A stretch of 64,000 nucleotides of DNA. Origin: Atrichornis clamosus (Eukaryota; Chordata; Aves; Passeriformes; Menuridae). Below are positions 1 through 11,453 of the stretch, piece by piece (position 1 is the stretch's first letter; each line of letters opens with the position of its first letter). The notes beneath the pieces are model-generated. The model was not told where the DNA came from. It did not search any database and saw only the letters and a list, made by a program, of their open reading frames with translations. The stretch spans positions 62,001-126,000 of the forward strand of contig WBMZ01000392.1 in the NCBI GenBank assembly GCA_013400975.1, written 5' to 3'. A program made the translations under genes and the position numbers.

Positions 1-607
1 TATATTCACTTATATTGAGAAACTTATATTGGTAAAACCAAGAGACTGGACTTCCATTACAGTTAAAGGATAAGAGCACTGGGGAGGTTTGGATAAAAAT
101 ACTTTAATATTTCTATTTATTTGGTGGGATTTAGAAAAATTTCCCCAAATATCATCACTTCAAAATTTGAACTCTATAACTAACAAGGAATATATTTCTG
201 TTGAAAAGTGTGTTTTACCAGTAGAGATTGGGATAGCTTGGATTAATCTGTAATCAGGGATATACCCTGCTCCTTCAGACTGAACTCTGTTGGCCCTGAA
301 AGTCTCTTGGCTTCGGGAGATGAACGAAAGGCAGAGGAGAAAAGGCAGCTTGTTGCTGCAAAAATGAACGTTGCAGAAGCCTGCATTTCCAAGAAAAACT
401 TTTTGGGTGTCTACAAGCAGAAAAACCAGCACTGAAAGTTATTGTCTTCTGAAATGAAGGGGTCATTCAGGAGCCAACAGCACAGTAAATGCTTCAGGGA
501 TGCCTCTCTTGAGAGGTGGAGTTAGCTGTCTTGGGAAAAAAAAGTGATGAGAGTATTTCTCTTGTCCGTGCAGAGATAAATAGAAAAAACAGACACTGAT
601 GACTGAA
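1..607. other. Non-coding flank, nothing recognised
   Basis: AT-rich sequence without a convincing reading frame or repeat. The short open frames here match no family I know and have no signal peptide, domain or splice context. Confidence 0.5.
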
Positions 608-677
608 TGGCCCATACAGGGATCCAACTCACAACTTTGATGTTGTTAGCACCAAGCTCTGACCAACTGAGCTAAAA
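608..677 (-). repeat. tRNA-Ile-derived SINE relic
   Basis: The minus strand carries a tRNA-like body: A-box-like TAGCTCAGTTGGTC, an anticodon arm around GGTGCTAACAAC (intact tRNA-Ile has CTAATAA here), and a decayed B box AGTTGGATCC, ending GGGCCATTC. A proper acceptor stem is absent and the anticodon is altered, so it is not a working tRNA gene. It resembles the head of the songbird tRNA-Ile/CR1 SINE also seen at 28463, but the CR1-like tail is not recognisable after the head. Confidence 0.7.
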
Positions 678-3600
678 TGATTCTATGTTGAAAAGACAAA
701 CTCCACAGACACACTTGCATGCATAAGGTGTAGTCCTACAAGACTGCTCGTGCACATCTTAGAAAAGCTGCACTTTATATAGAGGAAATTGCGAATAGAG
801 TTTCATAAACATACACATCCTTTTCACACCCAGGTTACCTGGGAAAGAGACAGTCACTTCACTGCTTCCTAACATTCTTCTGGGACAGTCGCTCTGTTTT
901 AGGAGCCTGGAACAAGTATTGAAATAAACAGCACAACCTGGATAGTAATTAAAAAAATCCACACCAAACATTAAGTGCGACCACTTGAAACAAATAAGAA
1001 CCTGGCTGTCATGTGCCTTTGGGCATGCAACAGCTGAAAAGTACCTTTACCTAGAGGAATTGTGCAGGACCTAGTTAAGCTGTGTTCAGTGCCTATAGGC
1101 ACACATTCTTTCTCAGTCTCTCTTTCTCTTTGCCTGAGGCCCAGTAATTATATCTGTATTTTAGGAAAACCTAGGCAGACCCCCCTTCCAGTCATATAAA
1201 ATCTCCTGCCTGGACTGCTTTTTATTTCTTGTCACAGAGAGAGGGAGAAGGTTGCTGCTAGCTTTCAAAACTGACTGCCTGTATGAGGGACTGAGGCTGC
1301 AGGTGGGATGAATAGTGTTAATGCAATTTGCAGAGCAAGAGAGGGCTTTAAAAGGTGTGGGATGCTCTACATTTCTTAGAGGCCTGGTTTTCCTGAATGG
1401 AAGAGATAGCTGGTAGGTGATTAACTAGAATCTTTTCACTGCAATTTTTGGAGTTGCCTTTCAATATGTAGTTAAGGGCAAATCTCCCTGGGTTTCCTGT
1501 TTCCATCCTCTTTGTCCTGATCCTTTTCCCTTTACTCAGTTCCCTCAGCCACATCAGCTGTGGAAATCTTGTCTCCATCTAGAGGGATGAGATGTATGGA
1601 AACTTTCCAAAGTTGCATGTTGATGACAGTATAGGGGGCTCAGCTGAACAACTATCACCTTTTTTTGATACAGCTAAACGCAAGGTTGTTCACCTAGGAA
1701 TAAAAATTTTATACTGTATTTAGAAATCGTGTTTGAGATAGAGGACTGAAGAGTCAGAGTGAATAATCTTTGCAATATGAGCTCTCAGGTGCAGTGGCAA
1801 GACGAGAGCCTAAGCAGTTCTTGGTTGTGTAAATAAAGATCAATCACAAGCAGAGCTGCTGTTTCTGCCATATGTAGCGAGACTATATACAGCTTTTATA
1901 TATAAACCAAGACTATCTGAAAAGCAGGAATTGTGTTTTGCAGGGTGTTTCTAGGCATAGTCATTATTTTCAGTCCTGCAAACCAAAATTATTTGATATT
2001 TGTTGTGTGAAAGCTAGAGAAATCAATGGAATGTGTCAAGTAGTGGTACCACTCCCCTGGGATGTTGTGGACTTAAATTCAGTGGCTGGATTGAGTGTCC
2101 CACGGGGTGCCTTGAAGCCTGGGTACCTCTTGGCATGTGGTGCATTTGAGCCTCCTTGATGCCTCCAGCTGTAGTCACCACTTTTCCCTGCCATGGCAGA
2201 GCTCCCGTCCTGTGGGAGTGCTGCAGCAGGGCCTGGGCACGTTTGCCCCTTTGGACAGTCCCTCAGGACACCCAAGATTCTGTTCTTCCTACTAGGTCAT
2301 GGCTCAAGGTTTGTGGATGTCTGCTTTGCTGGATTCAGATCAGGAATTTGAACTCAAGATTTTCATGCCAGGAGTGGTGCCATCTTGCCCAACCCATCAT
2401 GGATTACAATTTTCTTGGTTTAAGTTCACTGAGCTTCAGTGAGTTATAAAAAGTGCAATAGCTCCAACTGGAGACAATCAATGTAGAGCACTGCTGGTTT
2501 AGTGATTAGGTCAATCCCTTGGATTACCAGAATAATAGACTCAGGATCCCTGCTTTGAGCTTAGATGACTAAAACATGCATCAGCAACATTCCTAGAAAA
2601 TATTTTCCTTGTTGGTGTAGTTCTGAGACAGTTCAGAATTCTCCTGTAAATCAATGCGTTTCCATGGAAAGCTTTGTTTCACATTGAGAAAGGTGTTTCA
2701 AATAAAACAGTATTCACAATCAGCTCTATTTCATATTTTTAAAAGCATATTGACAAACTGAAAAGTCTAGAAAAGAGCTACAAGAAATACTGGAGTACTG
2801 GAAAATCTTTTTTTACTGCAAAATGTCTTTTTCATTTCTCTTTAAAAGTAACTGGTGCCTGTTCACAGTAGATAAGTGCCTATGAGGGGAGCAGATTTAC
2901 TAGAAGACAACATTTTAACCTTCTGAAAGTATAAAAATCTGCAAATGCCTGCCATGGCTGGAAGCTGAAGCTACTCAAATTCAGAACAGAAATCAATGGT
3001 AAATTTTTAAGATAAGAATAATCAATCACTGAAGTATCTTTAAGGGAAATGGATTATACCTGCCAGCAACTGCTGTCACTAAACCAGGATTATTTTAAAA
3101 ATGTCTCAAGATTCAGCTGAAGGTTTTTTTATAAAACAAGTTTTAATTCAAAAGGAGTTTCTGAACTTGCAGTAGGAATCACTTGATGGTAACTTATGGT
3201 GTCTTTCATGTGGAAGGTCAGAGTAGGTGATCATATTGAAGTTAAGGTTTTGCAATTATTTTCTGTCTCATAAGTTAATATAAAGTCAAGGATAGTAAAA
3301 TATTAGGTTAAACAAAATGACTTCTCACCAGACATTTGGTTAAAATCTATTTAATAAAACAATCCTTGCTTTTCTATTCCCTTCGTTAAATTTTCCACTT
3401 ACCAACATATAAGGTAGGTGATTTTTCAAAGATACTACTTTTTTTTTCACTTTTTAATGAAAATATTTCAAATATTACTTCTAAAATTTTGACTTCCTTT
3501 TTTCCCCCAGGTATAATTTTTGAGAAACATCAGACAAATAGCTTTGATTGACTCAAATACGTATTTTTTTTATCCCACCACTAAAAGAGTCTATACCTTG

Positions 3601-4957
3601 TTATCTGAGCTCAAATGTTAGGATTTTGAGAAATGAATCAGAACTCACTCTCTGGTGCCTTTCCCTGTACTGAAGGGCATGCAAGTCCTGGGCTTACATA
3701 TAAGTTTTTTCTGGAAGATTTGTTAAGTAGCAGTTTAGAGCTAGAAAGATGATAGAAAAAGTTTGATTCTTTTTTATATAGATGTTCACTAATTATTCTT
3801 AATAAAGAGTAGCAAATTGCCATCATAAAAGCAGATAAATAGTCGATGGAGGTAAATTGCTATCAGACTACCTCATTCCTGAATAGAGCTATAGCTGGCT
3901 GAAAGAGAACACCAGTGTTGAATATGCCAGTATTAGTGATGACTTTGGCACAGGAAATAGATCATCCTGCTCACTTTCACTCTTTTTCTACTGAAAAATT
4001 TATAGTTTTATTTTATGGGACAGTTCCAAGTACCCATTGAACTTTCCACAGAGTTGAAAGGGAAAGGGTATGAGAAGATTTTTAACCATAAATATATTAT
4101 GATTTGTTTTAAAAATATCCTCTTCTTTGTTTTCTCCTAAGCATGCCATAGACGAGGAAAGCTCCCAGGGATATGTAGAGTGGTGTACCTAAAAACACAG
4201 AGATGGCATTCTGGAATGGCATCCCTTGTGCTTTCTTACAGTGTGGTGAATCTAACACACTGTTAAAAATAGAGTTCTTTGAACATTCCTTCATTTAGTG
4301 TAAAATGAGAAGCTTGAAAATGGATTAAGTTTCAAAGAAGGTTCAGTACGTGCTTTGGATTGTCTGAGCGTCTGTCTGAATCACTTTATTTCTAAAAGAA
4401 ATAGTGACATCTAAAAAATGTCTCAGCTGGATGACTGTAGTAATCACCTCATCTCATTACTTTCAAAAATTTGCATGTTGTGACTTCAGAAGAGAAAAAG
4501 GGTTCAGAATCCACCTTCATTTGTGTTGGCATCTCATTTCAGATAGTCCTAAAAATGAACAGGGTTCTCATAATCCCTGAAACAGTTTCAAGGAAGATTC
4601 CTGCCTACAAGGAAAGGAGTTCATGTTCAAATGCAGCCTCTTGCACAGTGAGAGCATCACTTCTGGGATCTGTAGGGATTTCAGGAGCCTGTGGCCATAA
4701 GCACAAGGCGAAGGGTGGCTACTTGGTCTTTCCTAAAGGTGAAAGCTGAGAGATGGAAGGAGAGGAAAGAGGAAGAGCAGGGCTGGGGAGGGTTGGGCAA
4801 GATCAAGAGCTCAATTTCAATTCAAAAACATACTGCTGAGCAATGAAACCAGAGTTGATTCATCATCTTAGCTCCCAGGCTTTTATTTCTGTGTGTAATT
4901 CTAATTAGCCCACTTTCGTTTGTGGTCAGCTGTCAAATCAGGCTACAGAACTGCATA
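678..4957. other. Non-coding DNA downstream of CHRM2
   Basis: No gene recognised. A GC-richer patch at about 2030-2300 has overlapping open frames on both strands, but none resembles a known protein; it contains the 12-base palindrome CTGCCATGGCAG at 2188-2199. The remainder is AT-rich with short homopolymer runs and no identifiable mobile element. Confidence 0.5.
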
Positions 4958-5322
4958 TGTGCCTGGGTTTCAGCCAGGGAAGAGTCAATTTCTCCTCAGT
5001 AGCTGTTACAACGCTGTGTTTTGGATTCTGAATGAGAATGATGTTGATAACACACTGATGTTTTGGTTTTTTGTTTAGTTGTGTTTATCCTAAGTCAAGG
5101 ACTCTTTTTTTTTACCTTATCTCATGCTCTGCCAGTAAGGAGAATGAAACTGGGAGGGAGCATAGCTGGATCAGGTGACCCAAACTGACCAAAGGGATAT
5201 TCCACACCACAGAACATCATGCCAGTACATAAACTGGGGGGAGTTGCCCAGAAAGGCAACTGATCTGGTTTGGGGAAGCGGGTCTGGCATCAGTCAACAG
5301 GTGGTGAGCAATTGCATTGTGC
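4958..5322 (+). mobile_element. Endogenous retrovirus LTR fragment, probably avian ERVL-type
   Basis: The segment opens with TGTGCCTGGGTTT, like the TG-start of a common avian LTR, and keeps its internal landmarks in order: an AGTAGCTGTTACAACGCTGTG block, the ACTGACCAAAGGGATATTCC block, CATCATGCC, a TATA-like ACATAAACTGGGGGG near 5227, and GTGGTGAGCAATTGCATTGT near the end. After about 5322 the match is lost, so the polyadenylation and U5 part is missing. No internal retroviral genes are attached. It is an old, truncated solo LTR in the plus orientation. The family name is from memory of avian repeats and should be confirmed. Confidence 0.75.
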
Positions 5323-8300
5323 AGTTCCAGAGCTGGAGAGAAGAAACCCCTGTGGATCCTGACAAAGAGCATTGGACAAGAGGCAGAGTGTCCTGGGTGG
5401 CAGCCTGGGGTCCCCAGTAGGAAGAGCTGCCTCCATGGGAGCTCCTCCATGGGAATGATTTATCACTGCAATGGATTTCCCTCTGATTGAACAGCAGGCA
5501 AGAATCATCTTCAGCTGCAGCCACATTTATAAGGATGTGTGTGTCATGGGGAGTACGCTGTCAGCTCAGAGCACTGAAGGAAAGTGCAAATTTTTTTCTA
5601 GGCTGTTGCTGTAATTATTCTGTTGGGTTTGAATTGCTCCCAGTGTATATCATGAATAGGAATGGACCTTATGGAATGTCTTCAGATGCAGAGCTTCCAA
5701 ACATCCATCTATCTCATTAATAAACTCAGAGTCATATTAGGAGCTGGGGACTCAATTCCAGACATTTTGGTATGCTTCCCTTTAATGACAGGGTATTGAA
5801 AACTCCCTTTGTAAGGAGCTGGGTACCTTGGAGAGGAAGACCTAAAAGCTGGCTAGCTGGGAAGGAGCTGGTTTTTTTTTGGTTAAGTGAGGAAGAAAAG
5901 AGAGCTTAGTAACACTGAAAAATTTCTTCTGCTTTGTATTCCTTGGTACACCTTTGTCCCGGCTTGCTGCCTGTTTCTCAAACTTTAGTGGCCCAAGAAT
6001 GCTTGTCTACTGCTAGAAAACCTTGGTTTATATCCCTGTCTGGTATGCCCAAGAAAGTCTAGTGACTTGGAGTCAATTACCTTTCCTTTCTGTTTTGTCC
6101 ATTACAATCTCAGCATGAGAAATGTCATAAAGCCAGGATGGAAGTTGCTTTACACTACAGAACATAGCTGAGACTACTTAAAATAACTTGTATATTATTA
6201 AGAAAAGAGACCAAGAAAAGAAACCTTGTCTTGCTTTTTTTCTGAACATAAATGTTATATCTGTCTAACTCTTTTTCGCAGTGGCCTTAAAGTCAGGCGA
6301 ATTTGCTCTGTGTTTGGTGCCATTACCTTTTTCACACACACCAACAGCAAGCTGTTAAATTAAACAGTGAAAATGGGATGCCTCAAGTTTCCTCATATCT
6401 CCCCTGGAAAGCGCCCAATATTTCGGGGCTTTTTGACCAGCAAACGCAATTTGCTCCTTACTGGGAGCCAGCTCTAGATAATGTTTTCTGTGCTTTGGTC
6501 TCAGTACTCCTTTCAAGTTGTTCTAATTTTCCCTCTTGCTCTTGAGGACCACAGAGTAGTCAATCCAGGCTGCTGAACACGGAGGGACCCGGGGAGCTGA
6601 GGGCTCTGTGCAGCGCTGCTGCTCTTCCCCAGACAGTGCCCAGAGGGGGCCCCGAGCCCCTTGAAAACTCCTGATTGAGACACAGCAGCATCTGACATCA
6701 ATTGCTTTGCGTAGGAGTTTTCAGTGGAACTTCCTGAGAGTGTAATAACTTCTGCAGTTGATGGCACCTCCTCGGAGCCCTTCGGTTATTTAATTGATTC
6801 CAGGCTGGTGCTAAGAAAAATGCTGTTTGTGGGTGCTTGAGCTGTTTATTACCCATTAATAACCACGTGGGTGGACAGCTGTGTTGTGCTGGTCAATACA
6901 CAGGTCTGTGCTGCTGAAACGGGTATGGGGAATTTGGCACCCAGGCTGCGCAGAGAGAGGAGGCTCCCTTCTTACCTCCAAGGGTACTTCTTGCCCTTGC
7001 TCAGCTGGGCTAAACCCTTACAGGGGTTGATCACTCCCAGGGGTCTGGAGAGGCATATTTGCACCAGGCATGAAGGACAGGCTGTGTGTTGATGATGAAC
7101 CCCCTCCTGACAGCTGAGGAACTGCACAGGTCAGGAAACACTCATGTCCAGGTCAGGGAAAAGTACTGCTTTTCCATGTTTTTTTTTAAGTTTAAAGTAG
7201 CACATTTCTTTTTTGCCCTGCTCAAACCATACTCACTGCACAGTTATGTTGAATATAAATTTTAACTCTTGAAAGAAATATTTGTATTGAGCAGACACTA
7301 GATATTAATATCTCAACTTCTGTGCCTAATTTTATAATGTTCAGTGTGTCAACATCCTGGTCTTCAACTTTTTCAAATATTTTCAGTTGTAGGTATGTCT
7401 GTGTATGTGCACATGAGGTAGACACACAAATATTAGGGACATTGAAATATAGTTTTCCAACTCATAGGAAACCAGGAAATTATTGTTTTCTTTGTTTGGG
7501 CTTGGAACAAAAACTTATTAATACAACTTCCTACGAAATGAGAAATCCTGAAAACTGTTTTCAATATTGTTTGTCATATGATGCATGAATTTCACTGGTT
7601 ACTTATAACGTCATTTAGAAATGCATACAATAATCAATGAATAAATGAGGGAATTTTGTTAAATGAAATTTTCATTTTACTGAATTTTTAATTTCTGATT
7701 TTGAATTGCTTTTCTGATGCTTATGTCACTACAGGTATGATACTACAATCCCCTCTCTCTCCCTCACTCGTTTTCACCCTAGAATAATTTACTGACAAAT
7801 ACATGGGTGAGATGTGTTCACAAAGGGTTACTGAGCTTGTATTTGAGTTGAAGGTTAGTTTTGAATTTGTTTCAGATAAGCTACTGACCCGATGAAAACC
7901 AGCAGAAATTAAAGATAAAACTCATAACTCTCCCTGCCTAAATTCTGCATTTTCATCTGGGTTCTTCCTTTAAGTGCTTTGCTTTGGGGCAGCAGTGGCC
8001 ACCACCATTACCATATTTTGTCATCAACAGATTGTGATCACTTTTAGCCGCTGAGAAGCTAGAGATGGTTTCAAGGCAGTGACCTAGAGATGAGGGGTGC
8101 TTTATCTCATTAGAAGATAATCAGCACTGTCTGGGCCCCTGAGGAATTACTGTTTCATGATTAGGTCCATAACCTAATAGAAAAAAAAGCCCCTTGGACG
8201 AGGCTGCCTGGAACAATAGGCAAAAGGCAATACAGCAGGAGGTAGGCTGTGCAACGGAAATTATTTAAACCAGAGTCTCAAGGCTTCTCCTGGAAATTAA

Positions 8301-9889
8301 CAGCCAAGGGTGGATTTTTTTATTCCCTGTATTAATTGTTTATCCATCACAGTCACAATCTAGCATAACAGGAAGCTCAGCAACTTGTATGGAATTGAAT
8401 CCAAATCTGTTATTTTATTTGTCTCTTATGTACAAAATGCAAAGTTAGAGAGGGAAGGTAGGATGGAAACGGAAAAAGTGCATGTAAACTACTGCCTGTC
8501 CCTTCCTTGCCCTTTGGGTGATTGTCACATCAGGCCTTTGCAATCAGGTTTGCAGCTTCCTTGCTAAGGCTTCTCTCATTTCAGGTTAGCGTTCGTGTGG
8601 GGTGATGTTATTGTGCAGTGTCTTTCCTGGCACCTCTGTCAGGATCCACGCTAATGGTGAGTGATGGAGAGGAGCCAACGTGACGGGGATGTCAGATGCT
8701 GTTAACAGAGCAGTCCTGCTCTGCTCTTTCCAGCTTGCAGTGCACCAAGCCAGAGCTCTTTGCCGTATTTCTTTGCTTACTTGACATGAAGAGCGTTTGT
8801 GGAGGATGAGCAGGGCAGGTCCATGCCAGCTGTGACCATTGCAACCAGCGTGAGGAGAGAAGAGTGTTCTCCCATGCCCTCAGGAGACTTATCTGAAAAG
8901 TAACTCTCTTCAAGGACATGCAAAACTGGACATAGCATCAGCAGTAGCTGCTGTAAAAACCAAATGTTCTCCCAGAACAAAAGACATTCCTGGAGACCTA
9001 GCATAGGCATATGAACCAATCAGCTTTATTTTCTTCCTCCATAGAGTTTGCAACTTTGCATAATGGATTTCCCTTCTTTCCTCCCCTCTACTTCTTGTCT
9101 CATCCTTTGCAAAACCCACATCAGAATGAGATTGTGATTCTGACTTGCGAGCACAAGCAACTAATTAATAATTAAGCAATAACTTTTTCCCAGCATTATA
9201 CCAGTTATTATAATTATTTTTACAGTGCATCTACAAAACCTATGAAACCCTGGGGCCGTGCACAAGTGGGCTGGGAAGTATCTCATCTAACTGTATCTGT
9301 TCAAAAGAGGGTCATCTGAGCCTATCCCCTTTTCTCTCCCTATCATCACTATAGGCAGAGAAACTGTATCCAAAGAGGAGTCCGATCTATTTAAATAATG
9401 TTCCTGTTCTAGGGAAAATTATGTTTCCATGTTGCCCCTAGGAGGGTGTCCTACTTTTGACAGATGAAGCATGATGTGCCTCATCTTCATTTCTTGCTGT
9501 GGCTTCACAGTTCTTTGCAAACACCATTGACTTTTACTTTTCAACTCTTTCCACTCTGAACTCTGCCTATAGTTTAACACATATTTTAGCATGTATCTAT
9601 TAAAGTATATGTTCCTCCCTTTTATTCCTATTTGCAGGGTCCCAAGCATTGAGGGAGCACTTCTATAAAGGTTCATAAAAGCATAATCATGCTGTTTGTG
9701 TGCTCTGGAACAAAAAGCATGCTCAGAACAAAAATCATGATCATTCCTGTTTTCTGTGAAATGCTATGGAAACCTGCTTATGCTTGTTCTAGCATGGTGC
9801 ATCTCTGACATCCTCTGCTCAAGGTTGTGCATAAGCCATACAACCTGACCTTTTTTTTCCTAGAACATTTGAAAACCAAGAATTCCTTT
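5323..9889. other. Non-coding DNA with a GC-richer patch at 6550-6780
   Basis: No gene recognised. At 6550-6780 the base composition rises and the block GCCCAGAGGGGGCCCC (6639-6654) resembles part of a CTCF core. Around 8095-8185 there are GATA-type motifs and the interrupted palindrome ATTAGGT/ACCTAAT (8160-8178). Around 9160-9190 there is a run of TAATTA-type motifs. These suggest but do not show regulatory function. The rest shows no recognisable feature. Confidence 0.4.
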
Positions 9890-10282
9890 GAAATTACAGA
9901 ATCACAGAATGTGCTGGGTTTGAAGGGACCCTCAAGGATCATCGAGTCCAACTCCTGGCCCTGCACAGGACCATCCTCAAGAGCCACATCATGTGCCCAA
10001 GAGCATTGTCCAAATGTTTCCTGAACCCTGTCAGGTTTGGTGCTGTGACCACTTCCCTGGGGAGCCTGTTCCAGTGCCCAATCCCCTTTTGGGTGAAGAA
10101 CCTTTTCCTGATAGCCAACCTAAACCTTCCCTGACACCACTTCAGACCATTCCCTTGGGTCCTGTTGCTGGTNTCCTGTTGCTGGTCACTAGAGAGAAGA
10201 GATCAGTGCCTGCCCTTCTTCTTTCCCTCACAAGGAAGTTGTAGCTGTAATGAGGTCTCGCCTCAATCTTCTTTTGCTTTAA
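9890..10282 (-). mobile_element. CR1 LINE 3' end, truncated copy
   Basis: The plus strand reads as the reverse complement of an avian CR1 3' end. It begins with the ACAGAATCACAGAATG terminal repeat, then GGGTTTGAAGGGACC, ATCGAGTCCAACTCC, CCACTTCCCTGGGGAGCCTG, GGTGAAGAACCTTTTCCTGA and AGAGAAGAGATCAGTGCCTG, and fades after GAGGTCTCGCCTCAATCTTC. So the element lies on the minus strand and is 5'-truncated, as most CR1 copies are. It is only mildly diverged. A single N at 10173 sits between two identical 13-base words, which the CR1 family has only once. Confidence 0.93.
10160..10186. other. 13-base duplication around an N, probable assembly join
   Basis: TCCTGTTGCTGGT occurs at 10160-10172 and again at 10174-10186 with the window's only N between. 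In the CR1 3' end this word normally occurs once and runs directly into CACT. The pattern fits two contig ends that overlap by 13 bases but were joined with an N instead of being merged. The duplicate should not be read as biology. Confidence 0.75.
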
Positions 10283-11310
10283 CACTCCCCCCACAAATAA
10301 AAAAAAATAGCAAATCAGCATTTTATAGCAGAAAAAAGTTTCACTAGAAAGTTCCCAAGAAACTCTGTTATTTTGTAATTTAGTTCATGTCTTCTCAGCA
10401 TGATGTAAAGGCCACCAAACAGAAGACAATCACCCTCTCTTTTATCCAATTAAGATGGCTTATTTCCACACATGGAAATTACATTCCATGTAAAGGAAAA
10501 TATACTAATTAAAACACTTGAAAACTTTTGTTTTATTTATTTTTCATTTTAGAAAGACAGCATAACGAAATCTGGTATTTGATGTCCATATTTGAAATGT
10601 CTCATTTATATCTTCTATGGAGCATCCACTATTTTGATAACTAAGCCTGTATACACTGAATTCTGCTCTCATCCTTGTCTCTTGCCTGCTGGCAGGAATG
10701 TTGAAGCCTAACCCTCCTGTTGAAAGCCATGCAATATTGGCCGTAGCTTAGCTCTTCTTACCCAAAAATGACAGCCTGGTCAGGCAACCCAGGAGTATCT
10801 TAACTTGTGCCAAAAATACAACTTTTACAGAGTTTTTGCTCCTTTGGGCTACTGGCACTTCTAAGTCTTCCCATCTGTAATGGGAGCTAAGGCAGGTCTT
10901 CAGTGCTGGAGGGATTTAACTGCTTTGACATTGCTCCCTATTCTTTTTTTAGGCTGCATTTTAGTAGGATGAAACCTGCAAAGCCAGATTCATTGTGTCT
11001 ATACTTCCAGAAAATGATTTGGTGCAGCTGCCATCAGCAATGTTTCCATTTAGGAATATTGCTCCTGTGCCATATGGATTTAATCACCTCTGCTCAGCCC
11101 TGTTTCTAAGTGTTTTTCAACTGCAGGCAAAATCACAGTAGTGATTATAGTGGGAGTCAGGGAAAGCCTTTGGTCTCTAAACTAAACGAATTAACTCCAG
11201 AGCTTTTTGAGGCATTCCTTCTAATCTTCTTCCCTCCTAAACTACTTCCCATTTTTAAGCCAAAGGCTTTGATTCTGTAGTGATTTATTTAGCACCTTTA
11301 GCAAGCTGTT

Positions 11311-11453
11311 AATGAGAGAGAGAAACCTGGAGAGGCAGCTGAGACTTGTCAGAGACAGGAGAGGAACAAAGGGACAGGGAGAGGGAGGAAGGAGCAAAAT
11401 AAGGAAGGAGAAGGTGGCAAGGCAGGACAAAGATTGAGGGCAGAAGGAAAAAG
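11311..11453 (+). repeat. Purine-rich low-complexity tract
   Basis: A strongly strand-asymmetric stretch of A and G with few interruptions (GAGAGAGAGAAACC, GGGACAGGGAGAGGGAGGAA, AAGGAAGGAGAAGG). It produces an apparent Leu/Ser/Pro-rich open frame on the opposite strand, which is composition and not a gene. Confidence 0.6.

Noticed and set aside
2030..2300. Overlapping open frames in a GC-richer patch
   Set aside because: Both strands are open to similar extents and neither resembles a known protein; composition explains it.
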